Assembly (NCBI GenBank): GCA_024235635.1
Contig: JACKMA010000005.1
Coordinates: 62,001-126,000 of the forward strand
Length of the DNA: 64,000 bases
Source: Zoogloeaceae bacterium
GTDB taxonomy: Bacteria > Pseudomonadota > Gammaproteobacteria > Burkholderiales > Rhodocyclaceae
Reading direction: 5' to 3'
The notes under the pieces were generated by a model. It worked only from the letters and a program-made list of their open reading frames with translations, was not told where the DNA came from and made no database searches. This document shows, one piece after another, positions 17,578 through 25,913 of the stretch. The stretch's first letter is position 1. Every line of letters begins with the position of its first letter. The translations under genes were made by a program, and so were the position numbers.

Positions 17578-18384
17578 GTGATCGAAGAGATGCGCAAGGG
17601 GATCGACAAGGTCGGCGGCGACAACCGTGTCGGCAAGCCGGTGCGCGGTGCCACCGGCGACGCGACGGGTCAGGCGGGCGCGGGACCGCACCAAGCCTGG
17701 CGCGGTGGGCCGAGCGTTGCCGCCGGTGCCGGCCGCAGGGCCGATGCCTGGGTCGGCGCCAAGGGCGTGGCAACGGATGTGATCGTCGGACCGACCGCGT
17801 GCCTGGATGACATCTCGTCCAACCTCGCGACGCTGAAGCGGATCTTCGGCCTCGACGGCGAAGCCGAGCGGAACGAGAGCGTCCATCGCCAGATGGCCGA
17901 GCGCGCAGCCGAGTGTGCCGCACGCATCGGCCAGGTTCTGGAAGCCGCGATCGCCAGCGGTCGCCTCGCCGAGGCCGACGTCTTCGACCGGGACTATCGC
18001 CCGATCCCGGGCACCCGCCCGCAGAAATATCACACGCGCTACGACGCCTACACCGACGAGGTCTTTCCGGCCGTGCAGGAGGCGGTCATCGACGCGTACG
18101 ATGGCGTCGTCTACGCCGGTGCGGTCGACGTCAATGGTTATTTCCCGACCCACAACCGGCGATATGCGCAGGCGCCGACCGGCAACCACGACAAGGACCT
18201 GTTGATCCACCGCACCAAGCGCATCTTCGACGACCCGGTCGGCCGGCGCTGCGGCGCCAACGAATCGCCCATCCTGCTGCAGACCTACCGTCGCGATACC
18301 GGCGAACTGATGCACGACGTGTCGGCGCCGATCCGCGTCGGCGGGCGGCACTGGGGCGGTTTCCGCATCGGCTACCGCGCCTGA
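17578..18384 (+). CDS. Stand-alone sensor domain like the C-terminus of some chemoreceptors
   Basis: 268 residues from a GTG with GGAGGG 10 bases upstream. Residues from about 130 on match the conserved C-terminal module seen in some chemoreceptors: RPIPGTRPQKYHTRYD, GAVDVNGYFPTHNRRYAQ, HRTKRIFDDPVGRRCG, LLQTYRRDTGELMHD and a final GGRHWGGFRIGY. No chemoreceptor signalling domain or membrane helix is present; the first 90 residues are Gly/Ala-rich and of low complexity. It is either a free-standing ligand-binding protein or a remnant of a larger receptor whose signalling part was lost. Family resemblance is strong, function is not. Confidence 0.75.
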   Translation: MIEEMRKGIDKVGGDNRVGKPVRGATGDATGQAGAGPHQAWRGGPSVAAGAGRRADAWVGAKGVATDVIVGPTACLDDISSNLATLKRIFGLDGEAERNESVHRQMAERAAECAARIGQVLEAAIASGRLAEADVFDRDYRPIPGTRPQKYHTRYDAYTDEVFPAVQEAVIDAYDGVVYAGAVDVNGYFPTHNRRYAQAPTGNHDKDLLIHRTKRIFDDPVGRRCGANESPILLQTYRRDTGELMHDVSAPIRVGGRHWGGFRIGYRA

Positions 18385-18480
18385 AGGCAGGTCGGCCGGG
18401 CATTTCCGGCACTTCCGCGATCGCTTGCGCACGACCGGCGGCGATGCCGTGTTCGTCCGCAGCCGGTCGACACCGCGGCG

Positions 18481-19236
18481 TCAGCGATACAGTGCTGGTA
18501 CGCCGACCTGGCCGTGGATCTGGTTGACCGCCTCCGGACTCAATCCGGTGGCCCGTGCCAGCCGATCCAGGTAATTCACCTCGGCATCGGAATCGAGCTT
18601 GATCGCCAGCAGTGACATCAGATAGACCTGTGCCTCGAGACCGGCAGGAATCTCGCGCAGGAAGCCGTCGAAATCGAGTGGACGAGCCAGTTCCTGGCGG
18701 ACGAATTCGAGTTCTTCGCTACCCAGTTCGCCGAGTTGCCCCAGAATTTGACGCTGTTCGTCCGGGTCGACGGCGCCGTCGGACTTGGCCGCGTTGATCA
18801 TCGCCCGGATCAGCACCGTGGCCTCCTGATCGACCTCGGCCGACTGCCGGGGCAGCGACTCGCCGGCCATCGCGCGATTGAACATCTGACCGAGACCGCC
18901 TTGGCCGCGCTGAGCGCCACCTAGGCTCTCGAGCAGTTCTCCCAGCCCGCCGAGTCCGCCGGAAGCACGGGTGCCGCCACCGGACAGCACGCCACCGAGC
19001 AGGTCGCCGAGGCCGCCGCCCTGGCCCTGGGCACGCCCGCCGGCGAGCCCGCCGAGCAGGCCGCCCAGCAGGTCACCGGCGCCGCCACCGCGGGTCAATC
19101 CGCCCATCAGATCGCCGAGTCCGCCGCCGTTGCCGGCGGTGCCGCCGCCGCCGCCCCCGCCGCGGATCATCCTGCCCGCACCACGTGCCAACATCACACC
19201 GACGGCCACCTTGGCCAAGGTACCCAGTAGATTCAT
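18481..19236 (-). CDS. DUF533/TerB-like protein with glycine-rich N-terminal region
   Basis: 251 residues. It starts with a short hydrophobic stretch (MNLLGTLAKVAVGVMLARG), continues as about 110 residues of Gly-rich low-complexity repeats (GGLGDLLGG-type), and ends in an all-helical domain with TerB-like features: LIRAMINAAKSDGAVDPDEQ and an acidic helix near the C-terminus. This matches the DUF533 (YebE-like) family, commonly of unknown function and membrane-associated. The Met chosen gives the expected family N-terminus; the frame remains open far upstream. Confidence 0.85.
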   Translation of the reverse strand: MNLLGTLAKVAVGVMLARGAGRMIRGGGGGGGTAGNGGGLGDLMGGLTRGGGAGDLLGGLLGGLAGGRAQGQGGGLGDLLGGVLSGGGTRASGGLGGLGELLESLGGAQRGQGGLGQMFNRAMAGESLPRQSAEVDQEATVLIRAMINAAKSDGAVDPDEQRQILGQLGELGSEELEFVRQELARPLDFDGFLREIPAGLEAQVYLMSLLAIKLDSDAEVNYLDRLARATGLSPEAVNQIHGQVGVPALYR

Positions 19237-19714
19237 CGTGTCGCCTCCGCGCCGCCGACCGCGACGTCTGTTGTCAGGGCCGGCCGACAGCGCGCCCTGA
19301 CGCATCGGATGGCAGGATTGCCGACCCGTCGATCGAGTATAGAGCGGGGGCAGTGTCGGGGCTGTGCCGGTAATGCGAAATCTGGTGACGCGGTGCCGGC
19401 TGGTGGAAATCGCCCGTCGCTTGGCGAAAACGCGCACAGGGTCGCGCAGCGCCTTCAAGGCCGGTCTGCAAGCCCTTGAATCATGGCATGTTTGTTTTCC
19501 ATGCGAACTGGCGCATGGTTTGCATGGGAATGCCTGTCGGCCGCGAGGCGGCTTTGGCGGATGCCTGGAGGGCCGCCGGAGCCCATGCGGAATCCGCGCC
19601 CAGGGTCGTCCGCCAAGGTCTCGAGGGTGCGCCGGTCTGCAGTCCCCACTGCAGCGTGTCATCTGCGGCCCCTGCCCGGGGCCGCGTTCTCTTGATCCTG
19701 GCGCGGGCCGGGAC
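19237..19714. other. Intergenic region without a convincing gene
   Basis: About 480 bases between two minus-strand genes. No reading frame here has protein-like composition. A GC-rich hairpin (GCGGCCCC pairing with GGGGCCGC, 19665-19685) lies beyond the end of the next gene and could help end its transcript, but has no U-tract. Confidence 0.6.
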
Positions 19715-20167
19715 TCAGTGCACCGGCAGCAACGGGCACTGGAAGTAGACCGGCGGGCCACCCGGGAACGAGCCGGGCGTCACCACCAGGTGGCCAAGTT
19801 CCTCGTGCAGGGCGATTTCATCGGCAGACGTCAGCACCGGCACGATGCCATGGTCCATGAATCCCTCAGCGGTCCATTCCACCGTGTGGGTGAACCAGCG
19901 CCCGCCGTTGTAGTCGCGATTGCCGGGCGCCGCTTCCGAGACGGGCAGCTGCCCTTCCGGATTGTTGGAGTTCGTGATGACGTAGAGTGCGTCGAACGAT
20001 CCGCGATTGTGGCTGTTGGGCGCAGGCAGTGTGGTGGTGCCCTTGGTACCCCAGAGCTGGCCGTCGCCCCACAGCGAGGGCATGAAATTGGGTTTGCCGG
20101 GGTCGGCGGTGGCGATCTGCGAGGTCAGCAACAGGCAGGTGGCAAGGATTCCGAGCGAGCGTTTCAT
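19715..20167 (-). CDS. Small secreted protein of unknown function
   Basis: 150 residues from an ATG with a strong ribosome site (GGAGGACCC). A signal peptide (cleavage near QIATADP) is followed by a compact region rich in Gly, Pro and aromatic residues, for example FMPSLWGDGQLWGTKG and VEWTAEGFMDHGIVPVLTSA. The C-terminus carries a single Cys (YFQCPLLPVH). No family recognised. The composition and signal suggest a small extracellular or periplasmic protein. Confidence 0.75.
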   Translation of the reverse strand: MKRSLGILATCLLLTSQIATADPGKPNFMPSLWGDGQLWGTKGTTTLPAPNSHNRGSFDALYVITNSNNPEGQLPVSEAAPGNRDYNGGRWFTHTVEWTAEGFMDHGIVPVLTSADEIALHEELGHLVVTPGSFPGGPPVYFQCPLLPVH

Positions 20168-20316
20168 GAGGGTCCTCCAGCGGATGGGTGGGGTGCGCCG
20201 CCGGTTGCCGCTGAACGGCTGGGCCACCGGCGTCGTCCCGATCAGCATCGGTGATCCACGCCGGTGGAGTCCTCACGAAATCATCACGTTCGGGTAAAGA
20301 TCCGGTCTGGCGCCCG

Positions 20317-21501
20317 TCACGGCGAAACGTCGCCGGCCTGCTCGGTCAATGGGAAATAGGCCTTGTCCGCGAGCAGCACGTGCTCGAAGACGAGTTCCCG
20401 GGCGAAGAAATGGAACAGGGTGCTGGGGGCCGCGGTCCCGGCGCGATAGTCGCGCAGCAGCGCGGCTGCCTTGTCGAGCAGTCGGGCGTGCTCGCGGGCG
20501 TGGGCGTCGGCATCGTCGAAGCCGAGGCGGCGAAGAATCATGATCTCGTCGCGGAAATGGACGGCGACCAGCCGCAGCAGCGCCACCACCTCGTCTTCGA
20601 AGGTGGTTCCGGAATCTGGTCCGGCCAGCGCCAGCAGCAGCCGGTCGGTGTGACGCATGATCTGCTCGTGCTGGCCGTCGATGTAGTCGTTGCCGCAGCG
20701 GTAGTGGTCGCCGAACTCGACCGCGGACGGCAGCGTGCTGCTGTCCGCGGCTTCGCGGGTGACCGCCTCCACCCGGTTGCGCCCACCGGATTTGGCGCGG
20801 TAGAGCATTTCGTCGGCGCTCGCCACCAGCGCCAGCGAAGAGGCCTCCCGCGTGCACGCGCCGGCTGCGACGCCGATGCTGACGGTGACCAGTGGACCAG
20901 CGCCGGGGGCACCATGCGCGATGGCGAGCGCTTCGACCCGCTGGCGGATCTCGTCGCCCATCTTGCGGGCGCCGTCGAGGTCGGTGTCCGGCAGCACCAG
21001 AACGAATTCCTCTCCGCCATAGCGCGCCACCAGATCGGCCGGTCGCATCGCGCAGCCGGCAATCGCGCCAGCGATCTGCCGGAGACACTCGTCGCCACCC
21101 AGGTGCCCGTGAAAGTCGTTGAATTTCTTGAAATAATCAACGTCCACAAGGACGATCGCCAAGGCGCCGCCGGTGCGCTGAAGGCGGGCATGTTCGACCG
21201 CCAGCACTTCGCGGAACTGTCGCCGGTTGGCGAGGCCGGTGAGGTGGTCCGTCCGGGCCTGACGGGCGCTCTCCTGAAGGGCCGTGTCGCGGTCGAGGAC
21301 GAAGGGTCTCACCACCCAGAAGTAGATGCCCGGTGTCGCGATGCAGCCGAGCAGGAAGACGTCGAGCGCGATTTCCAGGACGGGATTGCCGTTGAGCGGG
21401 CTCGACTCGATCAGCAGCATGATCACGAACTCCACCGACACCATGACGATGAAGATCCGGAACAGCATCAGTCTCTTGGATAGAGATTTCGCGTGTCGCA
21501 T
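20317..21501 (-). CDS. Membrane diguanylate cyclase with C-terminal hemerythrin domain
   Basis: 394 residues. Two N-terminal membrane helices (about 10-60) precede a GGDEF domain with intact GGEEF at 162-166 and an RxxD site (RPAD) five residues before it. The C-terminal 130 residues form a hemerythrin-like module: GQHEQIMRHTD, HFRDEIMILRRLGF, AHAREHARLL and FEHVLLADKAYF supply the His/Glu/Asp set for a di-iron oxygen or redox centre. Hemerythrin-coupled cyclases are known in Vibrio with the domain at the other end. The start was set at MRHAKSLSKR because the longer frame adds only low-complexity sequence. Divergent from the hybrid kinase. Confidence 0.88.
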   Translation of the reverse strand: MRHAKSLSKRLMLFRIFIVMVSVEFVIMLLIESSPLNGNPVLEIALDVFLLGCIATPGIYFWVVRPFVLDRDTALQESARQARTDHLTGLANRRQFREVLAVEHARLQRTGGALAIVLVDVDYFKKFNDFHGHLGGDECLRQIAGAIAGCAMRPADLVARYGGEEFVLVLPDTDLDGARKMGDEIRQRVEALAIAHGAPGAGPLVTVSIGVAAGACTREASSLALVASADEMLYRAKSGGRNRVEAVTREAADSSTLPSAVEFGDHYRCGNDYIDGQHEQIMRHTDRLLLALAGPDSGTTFEDEVVALLRLVAVHFRDEIMILRRLGFDDADAHAREHARLLDKAAALLRDYRAGTAAPSTLFHFFARELVFEHVLLADKAYFPLTEQAGDVSP

Positions 21502-21800
21502 CCGACGGTCTGGGATCCCTGGGCGGCGCTTCGATTGTTGTCCCGACTGCCGCTGCAAACATGGCAGTTGAGTTTTTCGGTCGAGTATCGGCGACGTGTC
21601 GTTGGCGGTCAAATGGCGTCGCCGTCAGCGCGGTGGTGCTCAGGCGGTGGCGTTGGCCCATGCCCCGTGGCGCGCGACTGCGAGCGGCCGCCGGTAGGCG
21701 CCGGAATGCGACTCTCCGTCGCGCCGAATCGCGCATTTCCGCCGGAGGGCGTGCGCCGACGGCGCGATTCGCGATAGATTCGAAGCTTGTCCGAGACGGA
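21502..21800. promoter_or_regulatory. Divergent promoter region between the cyclase and the hybrid kinase
   Basis: 299 bases separating the divergent starts. No clear sigma-54 or strong -35/-10 pair was found on either strand; the kinase frame runs open through it, so part may be coding if an earlier start is used. Confidence 0.4.
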
Positions 21801-24023
21801 GTGACCGCATTGCCGAATTCGCCGCCCAGCAGCGTGCTCGGCCGGCTCGTCGAGCGCGGCGTCGGGCCGGGTGACGATTCCGGCCTGCGAATCCGCAAGA
21901 TCGCATTGACCCTGGCATCGCTGATCCTGGTGCCGGCCGGCTGCCTGTGGGGGATGGCCTTGCTGATGCTCGGCCGGCCGCAGGCCGGCGCCGTGCCGAT
22001 CGCGTTCGCGCTGATCTCCGGACTCAGCCTGCTGCGTTTCATGCGCACCAGCCGCGAGCGCAGCCACGAGATCTGTCTGCTGACCCTGGTACTGCTGGCG
22101 CCCTTCCTGACGATGTGGCTGCTCGGCGGTTTCGTCGGCGGCAGCATGGTGATGCTATGGGCGATCTTCGCGCCGGTGACGGCGCTGGTCCTGCATTCGC
22201 GACGTGCCGCCTGGATCTGGCTCGGGGCCTATGCAATGTTGGTCGTGGCGTCGATGCTGATCGATCCGTGGCTGGCCGAACGGATAGCGCCGCTGTCGGC
22301 AGGGGTCCAGCGCGGTTTTCTGATGCTCAATCTCGGCTGCGCGTCGACCGGCATCTTTCTGCTGGTGTCCTACATGGTCGGCGTCGAGCAGCGAGTGAAC
22401 GAGCAATTGCAGGACGAGCGCGAGCGGCTCGAACAGGCGCGCGACGGCCTAGCGCGGGAGAAGGCACGGGTCGACGAACTCAACCTGATGCTTCATAGCG
22501 TGCTCGACACGATTCCGGTACGGCTCTACTGGAAAGACCTCTCGTCGCGCTACCTCGGCTGCAATCAGTTGCTGGCGGACGATGCCGGCAAGGCATCGCC
22601 GGACGAGGTGGTCGGTCGCAGCGACGACGAAATGGCCTGGCATGCCCGTGCCGACCTGATCCGCGCCGAGGATCGGGCAGTCGTGGACAGCGGGGAGGCG
22701 CGTCTGAAGGTCGAGCACGTGATGCCGGCGGTGGACGGCGGCGAGATCTGGTGGCGAACCAGCCGGGTGCCCCTGCGTGACGGGGAGGGCCGGATGCTCG
22801 GCCTGCTCGGCATCTACGAGGACATCACTCGCGAGAAGCGGGTCGAGGCGGCGCTGCGGACCTCGATCGACGAGGCCGAAAAGGCGTCGCAGGCGAAGTC
22901 GATCTTTCTCGCGAACATGTCGCACGAGATCCGCACGCCGATGAATGCGATTCTCGGCTTCGCGCACCTGCTGCGCCACGATGTCGCGGACCCGCGGCAA
23001 TTGGCGCGTCTCGACCAGATCATCGCGGCGGCCAAGCTGCTGCTGCGGATCATCGACGACATCCTCGATCTGTCGAAGATCGAGGCCGGCCAGATGACGA
23101 TCGAACGGACGCCGATGCTGCTAGGCAGCATCATCGACCACGTGCGGTCGATCTTCGGCAATCGTGTACGGGACAGGGGGCTCGCCTACCGCGAGCACAT
23201 CGACCCGGCGCTCGCACGACTGCCTCTGCTCGGTGATCCGCTGCGGCTCGGCCAGATCCTGATCAACTTCATCGGCAATGCCGTCAAGTTCACCGAGCAG
23301 GGCTACATCGCATTGCGGGTCGTCCGACTGGCATCCGACGGCGATTGCGCGCGGGTCCGATTCGAGGTCGAAGACACCGGCATCGGCATTGCCGAACACA
23401 GCCGCCAGCGGGTGTTCGGCGCCTTCGAGCAGGCCGAGGCATCAACTACCCGGACCCATGGAGGCAGCGGCCTCGGGCTGGCAATATGCAAGCGGCTGGC
23501 CGGATTGATGGGCGGCGACATCGGCGTCGACAGCGAGCCCGGCGAGGGCAGCACATTCTGGTTCGAGCTGACGCTCGGGTTGGCCGATGCGACTGTGGGG
23601 CCGGCGGCAGCCGCTTCCGGGCAGAGCGTGCGGGCCGGCGCGCGCGTGTTGCTGGTCGAGGACAACCGGGTCAATCAGATCATCGCCGCAGAGCACCTGC
23701 GGCTCGCCGGCCTTGCCGTCGATATCGCCGAGCACGGCGGTGAAGCGCTCGACATGCTCGATCGCGCCGAATACGACATCGTCCTGATGGACCTGCAGAT
23801 GCCGGTGCTCGATGGCCTCGATGCCTGCCGCGAATTGCGACGCCGGGGCATCTCGACACCGGTGCTGGCCATGACCGCCAATGCCTTCGACGACGACCGT
23901 CGCGCCTGTGCAGAAGCCGGCATGGACGATTTCATCGCCAAGCCGGTGGAACCCCAGACCTTGTTCACGGCGCTCGCCCGCTGGATTCCGGAGGGCGCCC
24001 CCGCCGGCAGCGAAGGGTCCTGA
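21801..24023 (+). CDS. Hybrid sensor histidine kinase (membrane, PAS, HisKA, HATPase, receiver)
   Basis: 740 residues from the GTG chosen here; the frame is open upstream to 21561, so the exact start is uncertain. Order: six probable membrane helices in the first 200 residues, a short coiled coil (LQDERERLEQARDGLAREKA), a PAS domain, the dimerisation/phosphoacceptor region with His375 in SHEIRTPMN, an ATPase domain with GGSGLGLAICKRLAGLMGG, and a C-terminal receiver with Asp664 in VLMDLQMPVLDG. No separate response regulator or phosphotransfer protein lies beside it. Divergence from the GGDEF-hemerythrin gene suggests a shared signal, which is inference. Confidence 0.9.
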   Translation: MTALPNSPPSSVLGRLVERGVGPGDDSGLRIRKIALTLASLILVPAGCLWGMALLMLGRPQAGAVPIAFALISGLSLLRFMRTSRERSHEICLLTLVLLAPFLTMWLLGGFVGGSMVMLWAIFAPVTALVLHSRRAAWIWLGAYAMLVVASMLIDPWLAERIAPLSAGVQRGFLMLNLGCASTGIFLLVSYMVGVEQRVNEQLQDERERLEQARDGLAREKARVDELNLMLHSVLDTIPVRLYWKDLSSRYLGCNQLLADDAGKASPDEVVGRSDDEMAWHARADLIRAEDRAVVDSGEARLKVEHVMPAVDGGEIWWRTSRVPLRDGEGRMLGLLGIYEDITREKRVEAALRTSIDEAEKASQAKSIFLANMSHEIRTPMNAILGFAHLLRHDVADPRQLARLDQIIAAAKLLLRIIDDILDLSKIEAGQMTIERTPMLLGSIIDHVRSIFGNRVRDRGLAYREHIDPALARLPLLGDPLRLGQILINFIGNAVKFTEQGYIALRVVRLASDGDCARVRFEVEDTGIGIAEHSRQRVFGAFEQAEASTTRTHGGSGLGLAICKRLAGLMGGDIGVDSEPGEGSTFWFELTLGLADATVGPAAAASGQSVRAGARVLLVEDNRVNQIIAAEHLRLAGLAVDIAEHGGEALDMLDRAEYDIVLMDLQMPVLDGLDACRELRRRGISTPVLAMTANAFDDDRRACAEAGMDDFIAKPVEPQTLFTALARWIPEGAPAGSEGS

Positions 24024-24259
24024 GGCCGCCCCGACGGTCAGTCGACGCGCGTGGCGTGCACGGCCGCCGCGCGTGCCGCCCGGTGCGTGGCAGGAATTCG
24101 AGCTCGGGCCGTCTCCGCCCATCGACCGATCGGCATGTCACGGCGTCGAAGCCCGCCGTCCGAAGGACACAACCCGCAACGCTGCGCGAAGGCTGTTTGC
24201 GAACATCGGCCCGAGTACCGGTGTCTCGGCCTTGCCCGCCCTGCCGGCGCGTTCGAATC

Positions 24260-25072
24260 CTATGCCAGCACGGTGACTGCCATGCCCCGCTCGATCAGCC
24301 CGGTGCCTTGGGCGATCAGGTTGTGACCGAACAATGGCGTGTGCTTGCCGTCGTGGTGGTGGCGTATCAAGGTGCGCAGGGGTTGCTGCATCGGGTGAAA
24401 GCTTTCGCTGCGCGGCGCCAGGGTGGTGAATACGCAGCGCTCGCAGGGAGAATGAACCTCGAATTCGAGCGCGCCGATGCGGATCCGGCGCCAGCTGTCC
24501 TCGGCCCAGGGATCGGCGCCGGCGACGACGATGTTGGGCCGGAACTGTTCCATCACCAGCGGGCTCGGGCATGCCTCCTGCAGATCGGCGAGTGATGCTT
24601 CGCTGGTCAGCAGCAGCGGGTAGCCGTCGGCAAATCCGACCTCCCGGTCCGACACGTCCTTGATCGGCCGCCGGCTGCGGGCGCCGAAATGCACCAGCCG
24701 GGCAGCCGTGCCGAGGTAATCGCTGAGCCAGGCATCGGCCGGCGCGCCGCAGCGCCGCGCCGGGACCGTCTGGCGCCAGATCACGACGTCTACATATTCG
24801 TCGGGAAACTTGCTGGATGCGAGCAGCAGCGGCGCACGATCGTCGGCAGCCAGCACGACGCCGCCCTCCACGGGCGTCGCCAGCAGGCTGGCCAGTCGTG
24901 GGTGCCGGCGTCCGGTGAGAAAGCCACCGTCCGGGTCGGTGACGAGATAGCGGCGATCGCCGGCGAGTCCGTAGTCGTCGATGAAGCCACGTCCGAGCGC
25001 GAGCGGCGCACAGGACTTCACCGGATACTGGAAAAGTGCGGAAACGTGCAGGCCGGCGGGGCTTGGGGACAT
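24260..25072 (-). CDS. MOSC-domain protein (YcbX-like)
   Basis: 270 residues with the two-part arrangement of YcbX/mARC-type proteins: an N-terminal beta-barrel (HVSALFQYPVKSCAPL) followed by a MOSC domain. The conserved Cys that would bind the molybdenum cofactor is in HSPCERCVFTTL near 210. Such proteins use molybdenum cofactor to reduce N-hydroxylated compounds. No ferredoxin or reductase partner lies alongside, and no 2Fe-2S domain is fused. Short N-terminal extension (MSPSPAG) only. Confidence 0.88.
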   Translation of the reverse strand: MSPSPAGLHVSALFQYPVKSCAPLALGRGFIDDYGLAGDRRYLVTDPDGGFLTGRRHPRLASLLATPVEGGVVLAADDRAPLLLASSKFPDEYVDVVIWRQTVPARRCGAPADAWLSDYLGTAARLVHFGARSRRPIKDVSDREVGFADGYPLLLTSEASLADLQEACPSPLVMEQFRPNIVVAGADPWAEDSWRRIRIGALEFEVHSPCERCVFTTLAPRSESFHPMQQPLRTLIRHHHDGKHTPLFGHNLIAQGTGLIERGMAVTVLA

Positions 25073-25214
25073 TGCGCAATCCTCGTATCGATGGCAGCAG
25101 GCCGGGACAGCTGCGGCCGGTCGTGTTCACCGCACGCGCGCCTGCCCGCGACCGGTGTCGACGCATCTTACAGGGCGCACGATCGTGCGTCCGGAAGCAT
25201 CTGAAAACATTGAC

Positions 25215-25230
25215 CGGCATATATTTTGCA
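25215..25230 (+). promoter_or_regulatory. Probable sigma-54 promoter
   Basis: CGGCATATATTTTGCA has GG and GC exactly 10 bases apart and a full TTGCA -12 element. It lies about 145 bases before the next gene, and an 18-bp perfect palindrome (GCACGGCGGCCGCCGTGC, 25267-25284) falls in the predicted leader. Confidence 0.55.
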
Positions 25231-25373
25231 AAAAGACACGAGCGCCCGCGGTTGGCAGATGCGGACGCACGGCGGCCGCCGTGCCGAGGCAGTCAATCGG
25301 TCGCAGTGCTGCTGTACCGTGCTGCCTGCGGCGGCCCGCGATGTCCTTCCAAATCGATCCAGGAGGTGGATTC

Positions 25374-25688
25374 ATGGGCAGGATCTCAACAGCGATCATT
25401 TCCGGCGCAATCTTCGCAGGGGCCCTGGTGTCGGCGCCGACATCCGCGGCCGGGCGGGGCGGTGGACCGCCGGTCAGCGCGATGGCGATCGAATGCAACT
25501 GGGGCAGACTGACGATGGAGACGATCCAGGGCGGTTTCGAGCAGGGCCCCCACGCAGCGGATCCGTCCGGCGACGGATTCGGCCCGGGTACCCTCGATGA
25601 GCCGCGGGCCGGCCTGGCCAACGTGGTCGAACGCGGTCGCCTCGACCTGCTTTGTCAGCTGATCGAAGATCTGATGTCGGAACCCTGA
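25374..25688 (+). CDS. Small secreted hypothetical protein
   Basis: 104 residues with one of the strongest ribosome sites in the window (AGGAGGTG 13 bases before the ATG). Signal peptide at 1-26 (cleavage near TSAAGR), then a Gly-rich region, an isolated ECNWGRLTMETIQGG segment and a helical C-terminus ending LDLLCQLIEDLMSEP; two Cys in the mature part could form a disulphide. No family recognised. It has a probable sigma-54 promoter upstream, so it may belong to the same regulon as the riboswitch-controlled glycosidase. Confidence 0.75.
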   Translation: MGRISTAIISGAIFAGALVSAPTSAAGRGGGPPVSAMAIECNWGRLTMETIQGGFEQGPHAADPSGDGFGPGTLDEPRAGLANVVERGRLDLLCQLIEDLMSEP

Positions 25689-25710
25689 GCGTCGGCTTCA
25701 CACCGAATCG

Positions 25711-25755
25711 GGCGGCCGTCCCGGGCCAAAGCAGTTCGGCCCGGGGACGGCCGCC
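25711..25755 (+). terminator. Strong GC-rich hairpin after the small secreted gene
   Basis: GGCGGCCGTCCCGGGCC pairs with GGCCCGGGGACGGCCGCC (one bulged G) around a 10-base loop. No U-tract follows, so termination or mRNA stabilisation are both possible. Confidence 0.5.
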
Positions 25756-25913
25756 CCGGCACGACGCCAGCTGACCGACGTCGGCCGTCAGGCACTGCCT
25801 GCACTCTCCCAAGTCACCGCGGTATCTCGTATGCTTGCGCGGCCGGGATCGACCCGGTTGATCGCGGGCGTTCGGGCTGCAGCCGGGTCTGGGCGCTCCT
25901 GGGGGAGCGCGGC

